Origin: Paracoccus alcaliphilus
Lineage (GTDB): Bacteria; Pseudomonadota; Alphaproteobacteria; Rhodobacterales; Rhodobacteraceae
DNA: 64,000 nucleotides
NCBI RefSeq assembly: GCF_028553725.1
Contig: NZ_CP067124.1
Coordinates: 2,366,001 to 2,430,000 of the forward strand
Direction of reading: 5' to 3'
The notes under the pieces were generated by a model. The model saw only the letters and a program-made list of their open reading frames with translations. It was not told where the DNA came from and made no database searches. Below are positions 56,916 through 64,000 of the stretch, piece after piece. A program made the position numbers and the translations under genes. Every line of letters starts with the position of its first letter. Position 1 is the first letter of the stretch.

Positions 56916-58178
56916 ATGCGTCGAATTGTTATAACCGGCATGGGTCTGGTGGGCCCTCTTGGTTCCGGGACCGAAACAAGCTGGAAAAGGCTCTTGGAAG
57001 GAAAATCAGGAATTAGGAGTTTGCCCGATGAAATCTCCAGCGACCTGCCGGTGAAAATCGGAGGACTCGTTCCCAGCCTGATTGAAGATTCCGAAGCCGG
57101 TTTCGATCCCGATGTGATCGTTGACACAAAGGATCAACGAAAAATGGATCGCTTCATTCTGTTCGCACTAGCGGCCGCGATGGAGGCTCTTGAAACGGCG
57201 GGATGGCATCCTACGTGCGACTACGAACGTGAGCGCACGGCGACAATTATTGCCTCTGGTATAGGCGGATTTCCTGCAATTGCTTCAGCAGTTCGTATAA
57301 CGGATACACGGGGAGCACGGAGGCTATCACCCTTTACCGTGCCATCGTTTCTGGCCAATCTCGCGGCAGGACATGTTACCATCAGGCATGGATTTACAGG
57401 TCCTATTGGCACGCCTGTAACCGCCTGCGCTGCCAGCGTTCAAGCCATCGGCGACGCCGCGCGGCTGATACGCTCTAACGAGGCCGACATCGCTCTGTGC
57501 GGCGGGGCAGAAGCATGCATTGATAAGGTTAGTCTTGGGGCATTTGCTGCCGCGCGAGCACTATCCACCGGCTACAATACTACCCCGGAACTGGCGTCGA
57601 GGCCGTTCGACACCGGGCGCGATGGTTTCGTAATGTCTGAAGGGGCGGGTCTGATCGTCATAGAGGAATTAGAACATGCCCTCGCTCGGGGTGCCAAGCC
57701 CATAGCGGAATTGGTGGGATACGGCACAAGCGCCGATGCACATCATATGACTGCCGGTCCAGATGACGGCCGAGGCGCGGCCCGTGCGATGGGAATTGCA
57801 CTCCACAGTGCTGGGTTGAAACCAATCGATATTCAACATTTGAACGCACATTCCACCTCCACCCCCGTAGGAGATCGAGGAGAAATTGCCGCGATACAAT
57901 CCGTGTTCGGCAATCATGATGTGGTCGTAAGCGCCACGAAATCGGCTACGGGGCACCTACTTGGTGCCGCAGGCGGTATTGAGGCAATCTTCACGGTGCT
58001 CGCTTTGCGCGATCAAATTGCTCCCCCAACGAGAAATTTAGAAACCCCCGATCCTGTTGCCGCTGGTATCGACCTCGTTCGCCAATCTGCGCGGCCCATT
58101 CTCATGGAACATGCCATTTCCAACGGATTCGGCTTTGGCGGTGTTAATGCAAGTGTCGCTTTCCGGCGATGGCAGTAA
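56916..58178 (+). CDS. FabF-like beta-ketoacyl-ACP synthase (cargo copy)
   Basis: A 420-residue condensing enzyme with the Cys-His-His triad: Cys in TPVTACAASVQAIGDAA, His in NAHSTSTPVGD (Gly is usual at the Ser) and His in SATGHLLGAAGG. It is full length and close to FabF (KAS II) rather than to a polyketide synthase module; no partner chain-length factor or ACP is present. As accessory DNA beside an HxlR regulator, it may be an inhibitor-tolerant replacement for the host KAS enzyme. That role is inferred. Confidence 0.82.
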   Translation: MRRIVITGMGLVGPLGSGTETSWKRLLEGKSGIRSLPDEISSDLPVKIGGLVPSLIEDSEAGFDPDVIVDTKDQRKMDRFILFALAAAMEALETAGWHPTCDYERERTATIIASGIGGFPAIASAVRITDTRGARRLSPFTVPSFLANLAAGHVTIRHGFTGPIGTPVTACAASVQAIGDAARLIRSNEADIALCGGAEACIDKVSLGAFAAARALSTGYNTTPELASRPFDTGRDGFVMSEGAGLIVIEELEHALARGAKPIAELVGYGTSADAHHMTAGPDDGRGAARAMGIALHSAGLKPIDIQHLNAHSTSTPVGDRGEIAAIQSVFGNHDVVVSATKSATGHLLGAAGGIEAIFTVLALRDQIAPPTRNLETPDPVAAGIDLVRQSARPILMEHAISNGFGFGGVNASVAFRRWQ

Positions 58179-58272
58179 CAGTCCCGGACTGTGCTTCCGC
58201 AAACACTTCGGTTCGCTACGCAACGATGGTCAGATAACGCTTTTGAGAGGAAGGTCGAATAGAGCATTGATC

Positions 58273-58434
58273 CTATAGCGCCGGTCCTATCTGCCCGCGC
58301 AGACCTCGCTGCTGAGCTGGCGGTTGATGACCGGCCGCCACGGGACAAGGGTGCATTTATGGCTCTTTTCAACCACAGCGAACTGGCTGCTGGATAATTG
58401 TACGGTGCCGGTGGACTTGTCGCTCACGCCTTCG
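58273..58434 (-). pseudogene. Relaxase 3'-end copy 3 (detached tail)
   Basis: The minus-strand frame VSDKSTGTVQLSSSQFAVVE, then KSHKCTLVPWRPVINRQL, parallels the end of the relaxase at 62980 (VSGKFTGTVQLTSGKFAIVE, KSHEFTLVPWRPIIDRQL). After SSEV it diverges and stops at 58287, but the ctatagc of the intact gene end is still recognisable at 58273, so an internal deletion is likely. It is the most diverged copy. It lies between lysR and the KAS gene. Confidence 0.82.
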
Positions 58435-59347
58435 CTATCCGTGGTAGTATCGAACGGTAGTCCGTGCAGACCTTCCGGCCCATGTCGTTGGCGAGGCTGA
58501 GCAGGTTGCGAAGCGCCGCGCTGCGATTGGACGGCGACCAGACAGCCGAGAAGGCGACCGGCTCCGGCTCGTCGGTGAAGGGCAAAAAGACAATGCCGTT
58601 TGTCGGCAACAGCGCCGTGGCCGCGCCGACGATGGTGATGCCAAAGCCCTGTCCGACCAAAGACAAAAGGGTGCCACGCCCCACGTCGAAGCGCAGGATC
58701 GACGGCGCAGGCCAGCGCTCGGCATGGCGTAGCACGATATGGCTATGAACCTGCGGTCCAGTGCCGCCATGCCGGACAAGGAACGTCTCGCCTGCCAAAT
58801 CGGGCCATGTGACGGCTGACCGCTTGGCGAGCGGATGCCGTTCCGGTAGCACCGCCAAGAGCGGTTCGGTCCATGTGCGACGGGAATGGCAGTCGGGTGG
58901 TTGGGGCGTGCCTGCGACGAACGCCACGTCCAACCTGCCGGCGCGAAGCTGCACCACCGCTTCACGGGCCGGGCCTTCGGCGATCTCGACTTCAACATCG
59001 GGGTAATCCTTGCGGTATTGGCCGATCAGCTTTGCGAGGAAGCTATGCGGAATCAGGGCATGGATACCGATACGAAGCCGGCCGCTTTCTCCGGCTGCCG
59101 CCATGCCGGCGGTTTTCACCGCATGGTCGAGTTGGTCAATACCTACGGCTATCCGCTCGACGAAATGGCGTCCGGCCTCGGTCAGCCGAACGCCGCGCGC
59201 ATGACGCTCGAACAAGAGGATGCCGAGGTCTTCTTCCAGTGCCTTCACGCGGGCGCTGACGCTGGACTGTGCAACGCCGAGCGCGTTGGCGGCGTGACGG
59301 AAGTTGAGATATTCGGCGACAGCGAGAGTGTGAACTAAGGTCATCAT
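58424..59347 (-). CDS. LysR-family regulator
   Basis: About 307 residues from the ATG pair at 59347. The HTH is at 2-60 (LAVAEYLNFRHAANALGVAQ, SVSARVKALEEDLGILLFER); a LysR substrate domain follows. The last five codons (RIAKA) and the stop lie inside relaxase tail copy 3, so the original C-terminus may be lost. It follows tet(G), and a lysR gene next to floR or tet(G) is a known companion in resistance islands. Confidence 0.85.
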   Translation of the reverse strand: MMTLVHTLAVAEYLNFRHAANALGVAQSSVSARVKALEEDLGILLFERHARGVRLTEAGRHFVERIAVGIDQLDHAVKTAGMAAAGESGRLRIGIHALIPHSFLAKLIGQYRKDYPDVEVEIAEGPAREAVVQLRAGRLDVAFVAGTPQPPDCHSRRTWTEPLLAVLPERHPLAKRSAVTWPDLAGETFLVRHGGTGPQVHSHIVLRHAERWPAPSILRFDVGRGTLLSLVGQGFGITIVGAATALLPTNGIVFLPFTDEPEPVAFSAVWSPSNRSAALRNLLSLANDMGRKVCTDYRSILPRIAKA

Positions 59348-59436
59348 TGGCACTCGCCCCGAAAGGAGATGATTGCTCAACAGATTTAATCCGTCATTTC
59401 TCCTAAGTCTACGCATGCCAAATCGCCATGACTAAA

Positions 59437-60612
59437 TCACAATGAAGTTGCGAATGGTCTGCGTAGTATTGGCAGACATATTAAATAGAGGATCGCGCCG
59501 ACAATCCAAACCCAACCGTTCCATGCCCCGGCGGTGGCAGAATAGAGTGCTGTGAAGCCAAGCGGTCCTGCGATAGAGCTTAGATTGGTGAGGCTCGTTA
59601 GCGTTCCTTGCAAAGCCCCTTGCTTGTTACTGCTGACATTGTTTGAGAGCATTGCCTGCAAGGCCGGCATGCCAACACCCCCGGCGGCAAGCAGCAACAG
59701 AATCGGGAACACCATCCATCCCTGCGTGGCAAAAGCCAGAAGAACGAAGCCAGTCGCATCCGCAGCCATGCCAAACAGCAGCGTGCGCCGCTCTCCAAGC
59801 CGGCTTGAAAGCGGGCCGGTAACAAACGCTTGGAAGATCGCATGTGTTGCCCCAAACGCCGCGAGCGACAAACCAACGGTCGCGGTGTTCCACTGAAAAC
59901 GGTCCTCGCCATATATGACCCATAGGGCTGCAGGCACTTGGCCGATCAGTTGAATAATGAAGAAAACTGCGAAAAGCGCACCTAGCCCGCGCAATGCATC
60001 ATCCAGCCGTAACAGAACGAATGGTTTGATGCGAACCGGCTTTCCGGTCCCGCCATGGCTGTGATGAGTCTCCTTGAGGAAAATGCAGGCAAGCAGGAAC
60101 GCGAACCCGTTGAGAAGGGCGGCGGCGATAAACGGGGCATGAGCAGAGATACCACCGAGCATGCCACCAAGTGCTGGCCCGGCAATCATGCCCGCCCCAT
60201 AACAGGCCCCCATGTAGCCGAACCAGCGTGCGCGAGAACCTTCCCCCGTCGAATCGGCAATGGTTGAGGCTGCTACAGCTCCGGTTGCGCCCGTGACGCC
60301 GGACACGAGTCGGCCGATATAGAGCACCCATAAGACCGGCGCTGATGCCATAATCGTGTAATCGACTGCGGCTCCTGCAAGAGAAGCCAGAAGTACCGGA
60401 CGCCGACCGTAAGAATCCGAAAGCTGTCCAAGCATGGGCGCGAAGACGACCTGCATCAATGCATAGAGCGACAGCAAGGCACCATAGTGTCCAGCGACCT
60501 GCTCTGCTGGCACAAGCTCACGCAGAAGCGTCGGAAGGACGGGCATGATGAGGCCGAGACCCATGGCGTCAAGACCCACGATCAGCAGGGCAATGATGGC
60601 AGAGCTGCGCAC
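59437..60612 (-). CDS. tet(G): Tetracycline efflux MFS transporter Tet(G)
   Basis: A 391-residue 12-TM antiporter. The opening SSAIIALLIVGLDAMGLGLI, motif A GQLSDSYGRRPVLL and motif C-like GAMIAGPALGG-type region match Tet(G) as I remember it, and the length is the same. It exports tetracycline-Mg2+ for H+. The divergent tetR(G) at 60716 and two operators in between complete the module. Percent identity was not computed. Confidence 0.93.
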   Translation of the reverse strand: MRSSAIIALLIVGLDAMGLGLIMPVLPTLLRELVPAEQVAGHYGALLSLYALMQVVFAPMLGQLSDSYGRRPVLLASLAGAAVDYTIMASAPVLWVLYIGRLVSGVTGATGAVAASTIADSTGEGSRARWFGYMGACYGAGMIAGPALGGMLGGISAHAPFIAAALLNGFAFLLACIFLKETHHSHGGTGKPVRIKPFVLLRLDDALRGLGALFAVFFIIQLIGQVPAALWVIYGEDRFQWNTATVGLSLAAFGATHAIFQAFVTGPLSSRLGERRTLLFGMAADATGFVLLAFATQGWMVFPILLLLAAGGVGMPALQAMLSNNVSSNKQGALQGTLTSLTNLSSIAGPLGFTALYSATAGAWNGWVWIVGAILYLICLPILRRPFATSL

Positions 60613-60644
60613 CTGAAACTCCAGCGCCGCTCAATGGAGCGACT

Positions 60645-60657
60645 TTATCAACGATAA
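60645..60657. promoter_or_regulatory. tet operator 1
   Basis: The palindrome ttatcaacgataa (5-3-5) lies between tet(G) and tetR. With the second copy 30 bases away it forms the usual TetR operator pair controlling both genes. Confidence 0.75.
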
Positions 60658-60674
60658 GGAGATGGACATAGAAC

Positions 60675-60687
60675 TTATCGGTGATAA
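60675..60687. promoter_or_regulatory. tet operator 2
   Basis: The palindrome ttatcggtgataa (5-3-5), 30 bases from operator 1, 29 bases before the tetR start. Confidence 0.75.
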
Positions 60688-60715
60688 ATTGTCAAGCACT
60701 GGCGAAGGAACGTGA

Positions 60716-61342
60716 ATGACCAAACTGGACAAGGGCACCGTGATCGCGGCGGCGCTAGAGCTGTTGAACGAGGTTGGCATGGACAGCCTGACGACGCGGA
60801 AGCTCGCTGAACGCCTCAAGGTTCAGCAGCCTGCGCTTTACTGGCATTTCCAGAACAAGCGAGCGCTGCTTGATGCGCTCGCCGAGGCGATGCTGGCGGA
60901 ACGCCATACCCGCTCGCTACCCGAAGAGAATGAGGACTGGCGGGTGTTCCTGAAAGAGAATGCCCTGAGCTTCAGAACGGCGTTGCTCTCTTATCGCGAC
61001 GGCGCGCGTATCCATGCCGGCACTCGACCGACAGAACCGAATTTTGGCACCGCCGAGACGCAAATACGCTTTCTCTGCGCGGAGGGCTTTTGTCCGAAGC
61101 GCGCCGTTTGGGCGCTCCGGGCGGTCAGTCACTATGTGGTCGGTTCCGTTCTCGAGCAGCAGGCATCTGATGCCGATGAGAGAGTTCCGGACAGGCCAGA
61201 TGTGTCCGAGCAAGCACCGTCGTCCTTCCTGCACGATCTGTTTCACGAGTTGGAAACAGACGGCATGGATGCTGCGTTCAACTTCGGACTCGACAGCCTC
61301 ATCGCTGGTTTCGAGCGGCTGCGTTCATCTACAACAGATTAG
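60716..61342 (+). CDS. tetR(G): Tetracycline repressor TetR(G)
   Basis: A 208-residue TetR-family repressor. HTH region: VIAAALELLNEVGMDSLTTR, KLAERLKVQQPALYWHFQNK. The ligand domain has HAGTRPTEPNFGTAE, with the conserved drug-contact His of the Tet repressors. It releases the operators on binding tetracycline. Its TAG stop overlaps the stop codon of relaxase tail copy 2 on the other strand, so the cargo boundary is exactly at the gene end. Confidence 0.92.
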   Translation: MTKLDKGTVIAAALELLNEVGMDSLTTRKLAERLKVQQPALYWHFQNKRALLDALAEAMLAERHTRSLPEENEDWRVFLKENALSFRTALLSYRDGARIHAGTRPTEPNFGTAETQIRFLCAEGFCPKRAVWALRAVSHYVVGSVLEQQASDADERVPDRPDVSEQAPSSFLHDLFHELETDGMDAAFNFGLDSLIAGFERLRSSTTD

Positions 61343-61454
61343 AGGCTTATGCCCCTTTGCCGCCCCAACTGCCACGACACCGATCCGCTTTGCACGATGC
61401 CCATGACCTCACGGCCGAGCTGGCGGTCGATGACCGGCCGCCACGGGACAAGGG
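61339..61454 (-). pseudogene. Relaxase 3'-end copy 2 (detached tail)
   Basis: The minus-strand frame LVPWRPVIDRQLGREVMGIV, then QSGSVSWQLGRQRGISL and a stop at 61339, closely parallels the relaxase end (LVPWRPIIDRQLGREVAGIM, QGGSVSWQLGRQRGLGL). Homology fades upstream of LVPWRP. It lies between tetR(G) and floR and has no start of its own. Confidence 0.88.
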
Positions 61455-61537
61455 AAATGAGCGGTATCTTGCCAGACAGGATACCGCCATTCACGAGGTT
61501 TCGAAGATTATTGCGCCGCATCGGAGCGGGCTTGCTT

Positions 61538-61560
61538 CCAGTCGTCGGCTAGACGACTGG
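61538..61560 (-). terminator. Inverted repeat spanning the floR stop codon
   Basis: A perfect 9-bp repeat ccagtcgtc/gacgactgg with a 5-base loop that contains the floR stop. There is no T-run, so termination is only possible, and mRNA 3'-end protection is an alternative. Confidence 0.4.
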
Positions 61561-62763
61561 CGACTTCTCGGTGGCAGCATCACGGGATCGAAGGAGCGCC
61601 AGCCCCAACGACACCAGCACTGCCATTGCCGTGGCGTAACAAATCACGGGCCACGCTGTATCGCCGTTTAACAGCGTCACCGCCAATGTCCCGACGATAC
61701 TGACTATCAGGCTTTGGATGCAGAAGTAGAACGCAACCGCTGATCCAGCGATGTCGTCGAACTGCGCAAGTGCGCCGTTGGCGGTAACGGACACCGTGAA
61801 GACAATGCCGACCGCGACAACCCACATCGGCAGGATGAAGCTGAAAAATGACGGCGATCCGAAAAGTTGGCCGATCCCCAACAGGATCGCGCCGGAAACG
61901 AGCAACGCCATCCCGCGCGCTACGCATCCCGCGATACCCCATTTGGCAACGAAGGACTTTGCGAAGCGGGTTGTCGTGACCATGACCAGCGCGACAGTCG
62001 CGAAGGCCAAGCTAAATCCGATCTCGGAATAGCCGGCTTGGCCTATGAGAACACGGGGGGCTGTCGAGAAGAAAACGAAGAATGTGCCCATGCCGGCACT
62101 AAATCCGACCGTGTAAACCCAAAAGGCCGGACTCGCGAAGATCGGCAAAACAGATCGTTGCGTTCTGGCCTGATCCAACGGTCGGGTTTCATGCCACCTG
62201 AAACTGGCGTTTAAGAGTGCGAGCGAAGCCAGTGCAGCCAGTGTGATGAAGATCGCCTGCCATCCCCAAAACTCGCCGATCAGCGCACCGGCTATAGGGC
62301 CGAGCGCAGGCACGAACGCCAGCATCGAACTGAAAAGGCCGTAGATGACGGCACCTTCGGGACGATTGGCATATACGTCGCGCACGGTCGCGAAGGTGGC
62401 CACCAGCATGGCCGATGCTCCAACAGCCTGAACCAGACGAAACGCAACAAAGGCTAATGCAGTTGAAGAACAAGCCGCTCCCAGAGACGCAGCAACGAAA
62501 GCCGTTGCGCCTACAAGCAGGATCGGCCGTCGCCCGACGCGATCGGAGAGTGGCCCAAAGATCACTTGGCCCACACCGAGCATCACCATGTAGAGGCTCA
62601 ACGTGAGTTGGATTATGGATGGAGTCGTGTTCAGGACGCCCGGCATCGCCGGAACGACTGGAAGATAAATATCCATCGCCAGCGAGGCGAGGATGTCGAA
62701 GGGAGCCATAAGCAGCAAGGCTGCCGGCAGCGTATAGGCCCACGCGGGGCGTGTGGTGGTCAT
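61549..62763 (-). CDS. floR: Florfenicol/chloramphenicol exporter FloR (variant)
   Basis: A 404-residue 12-TM MFS pump of the Bcr/CflA drug-resistance group. The start TTTRPAWAYTLPAALLLMAP, the central FSAGMGTFFVFFSTAPRVLI and the end TEKSPVV match FloR as I remember it, with many scattered changes (for example VLNTTPSII, IGQAGYSEIGFSLAFA), so it is a diverged allele. It exports amphenicols with proton exchange. The gene is directly downstream of the relaxase gene. A leader peptide and hairpin precede it. Confidence 0.92.
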   Translation of the reverse strand: MTTTRPAWAYTLPAALLLMAPFDILASLAMDIYLPVVPAMPGVLNTTPSIIQLTLSLYMVMLGVGQVIFGPLSDRVGRRPILLVGATAFVAASLGAACSSTALAFVAFRLVQAVGASAMLVATFATVRDVYANRPEGAVIYGLFSSMLAFVPALGPIAGALIGEFWGWQAIFITLAALASLALLNASFRWHETRPLDQARTQRSVLPIFASPAFWVYTVGFSAGMGTFFVFFSTAPRVLIGQAGYSEIGFSLAFATVALVMVTTTRFAKSFVAKWGIAGCVARGMALLVSGAILLGIGQLFGSPSFFSFILPMWVVAVGIVFTVSVTANGALAQFDDIAGSAVAFYFCIQSLIVSIVGTLAVTLLNGDTAWPVICYATAMAVLVSLGLALLRSRDAATEKSPVV

Positions 62764-62840
62764 GACGAATCAACCGCTCGATTAAGGATACCGGGCAGCG
62801 TCTGCTCGTCAGCAATCAGATGGGATTGGTCTTACAGAGC

Positions 62841-62868
62841 GCCGCAACAACAATTCTGATGTTGCGGC
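62841..62868 (-). promoter_or_regulatory. Stem-loop between the floR leader peptide and floR
   Basis: A perfect 9-bp stem gccgcaaca/tgttgcggc with a 10-base loop begins right at the leader stop codon. A ribosome stalled on the leader would prevent or change its folding. It ends 78 bases before the floR ATG and no U-run follows, so whether it acts on translation or transcription is not clear. Confidence 0.6.
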
Positions 62869-62898
62869 TTACTTGTCTGCTGACTTGGAATTTCCCAT
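62869..62898 (-). CDS. floR leader peptide MGNSKSADK (candidate attenuator)
   Basis: A 9-codon frame, ATG at 62898 to TAA at 62869, encoding MGNSKSADK. It has the same length and the same SKxADK ending as the cmlA leader (MSTSKNADK), which controls chloramphenicol-induced translation. It is followed at once by a stable stem-loop and then floR on the same strand. It is too short for usual gene finders. Function is inferred by analogy. Confidence 0.65.
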   Translation of the reverse strand: MGNSKSADK

Positions 62899-62979
62899 GC
62901 TGATGGCTCCACGATTACGAAATTGAATAGCAGCTCTTATCGAATTAGTTGTTGCGTTGCAATGCGGTATCGTTGGCTC

Positions 62980-64000
62980 CTATAGCCCCAACCCCCGCTG
63001 CCGCCCTAACTGCCACGACACCGAACCGCCCTGCATGATACCCGCGACCTCGCGGCCGAGCTGGCGGTCGATGATCGGCCGCCACGGGACAAGGGTGAAC
63101 TCGTGGCTCTTTTCCACGATGGCGAACTTGCCGCTCGTTAGCTGGACAGTCCCGGTGAACTTGCCGCTGACACTCTCACCATCCTTGGCGGCGCGGAACG
63201 GCAGCGCCTTGCCCTCGGCCATCTCCGCACCGGCGCGCGCAACTTCCCGCTCGCGCAGGGTGGCGAGAAGATTGCGCCGGTAGAAGATTCGGCCGTCCCT
63301 GTTGCGCGTGGCGTCGCGCTGTTCGATATGATGCTCGCGGCGCTGGTCCATGGCTTCGCGGACCTGTTGCCCGAAGCCGGTCGGCGCAAGGTCGGCCGTT
63401 TCGCCATGGACCAATCGCCGGTCCAGCCATGTCGCGCAGTCCGAACGTATCTGCCTTTGCAGATCAACCGGGGAAAGCACGCGAACGCTGGCCTGCCGGT
63501 CGCGGCCGGTATCGTAATCAGCCGCGCGACTGACCAGATCATCTGGGATGCGCCATTGGTCGGCGTCGATGCGCTCGACGATGCCGGCCCGGCGCAGCGC
63601 CTCCAGCCGCCGGACATGGGCATCGATATAGCCCTCATCGTCGCCGCCGGGAACGCGGCCCTCGAATTTCGCCTGCTCCAGATGGCGGCTCGGCCGATAG
63701 ATGCCGTCCTCGGCGATGGCGGTGATGGTGCGGTCGGACGGCCGGGGTGCCACCTCGGCCGGGCCGATCTGGATGACGCTGCCAATGCGGGCGTCCTCCA
63801 GCCGCTCGGGCGTGATGCCGGCGATGTGGTGCGTCCTACCGTCGATCCCGTCCACCACGATTGTCAGGTTCTCGCCCAACTCGTCGGACAGGTGCTTGTC
63901 CACGACGCGGCCGACGATAGGCGTCTCGGGCGCTCCGTCATGGATTTGGAAGCTCATGGGATCGCGTTCGCCTGCCTGCGGGCCGAGCGCCTTCTGCATG
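62980..64000 (-). CDS. Relaxase with DUF3363 domain (VirD2-like), C-terminal part; 5' end outside window
   Basis: At least 339 residues are visible, all of the DUF3363 region: DKHLSDELGENLTIVVDGID, VRRLEALRRAGIVERIDADQ and the end VSWQLGRQRGLGL. The catalytic relaxase domain with its Tyr lies off the right edge. The protein nicks oriT and pilots the strand into the channel. Two further copies of this gene's 3' end lie downstream (61339 and 58273), each separated by cargo. Confidence 0.85.
   Translation of the reverse strand, partial: MQKALGPQAGERDPMSFQIHDGAPETPIVGRVVDKHLSDELGENLTIVVDGIDGRTHHIAGITPERLEDARIGSVIQIGPAEVAPRPSDRTITAIAEDGIYRPSRHLEQAKFEGRVPGGDDEGYIDAHVRRLEALRRAGIVERIDADQWRIPDDLVSRAADYDTGRDRQASVRVLSPVDLQRQIRSDCATWLDRRLVHGETADLAPTGFGQQVREAMDQRREHHIEQRDATRNRDGRIFYRRNLLATLREREVARAGAEMAEGKALPFRAAKDGESVSGKFTGTVQLTSGKFAIVEKSHEFTLVPWRPIIDRQLGREVAGIMQGGSVSWQLGRQRGLGL

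Larger units (their letters stand above)
39625..64000. mobile_element. Integrative and conjugative element (trb/VirD4 type) carrying floR and tet(G); right end outside window
   Basis: The element has a tRNA-Arg boundary, a large serine recombinase, toxin-antitoxin genes, a complete trb mating-pair operon, copG, a coupling protein gene and a relaxase gene, all backbone genes on the minus strand. Cargo genes on both strands interrupt it. The trb order B-C-D-E-J-K-L-F-G-I is that of Ti-plasmid and Tn4371-like systems. The right attachment site is not in the window. Confidence 0.88.

Overview
The window is high-GC DNA from an alphaproteobacterium of the Rhodobacteraceae, most like Paracoccus. This rests on protein recognition: crotonyl-CoA carboxylase/reductase, a quinoprotein alcohol dehydrogenase with its PedF cytochrome and SoxYZ-like carrier, and FlhS/FlhR-type regulators. 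No database search was run.

Positions 1-39,300 are chromosome. 1-16,500 is mostly housekeeping: EcsC end, RecD-like helicase, SdaC-type permease, gdhA, ccr, BI-1 protein, quinone oxidoreductase, XRE regulator, histidinol-phosphatase, mgtE, 5-formyl-THF cyclo-ligase and an AI-2E-family transporter. One exported protein gene here is broken by an IS3-family element with a 4-bp target duplication and probably also by a frameshift. Positions 16,478-28,860 form one functional block for periplasmic alcohol oxidation. A hybrid histidine kinase, a FIST sensor protein and a NarL-type regulator lie on one side. A CXXCW protein, cytochrome c, SoxYZ-like carrier, zinc metallohydrolase, PQQ alcohol dehydrogenase and a pentapeptide-repeat protein lie in the middle. 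FlhS/FlhR lie on the other side. An Fe(III) ABC importer, a class C beta-lactamase beside IS debris, ileS and a glycosyltransferase-like gene follow.

From the tRNA-Arg at 39,625 to the right edge lies an integrative and conjugative element (ICE) that runs off the window. It has a large serine recombinase whose 3' end runs into the tRNA, a TumE/TumA toxin-antitoxin pair, a full trb mating-pair operon (trbB-C-D-E-J-K-L-F-G-I), a CopG-like protein, a VirD4/TraG coupling protein and the C-terminal part of a DUF3363 relaxase. Cargo is spliced into this backbone at gene ends: a SnoaL-like gene between trbF and trbG, an alpha/beta hydrolase after copG, and HxlR + FabF-like synthase, lysR + tet(G) + tetR(G), and floR after the relaxase gene.

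The most striking feature is that the cargo blocks are separated by extra, diverged copies of the 3' end of the neighbouring backbone gene: three relaxase tails and two copG tails. This suggests repeated cargo capture at backbone gene 3' ends, each event replacing the gene's tail and displacing the old one. The floR gene also has a 9-codon leader (MGNSKSADK) followed by a perfect 9-bp stem, strongly like the cmlA attenuator.
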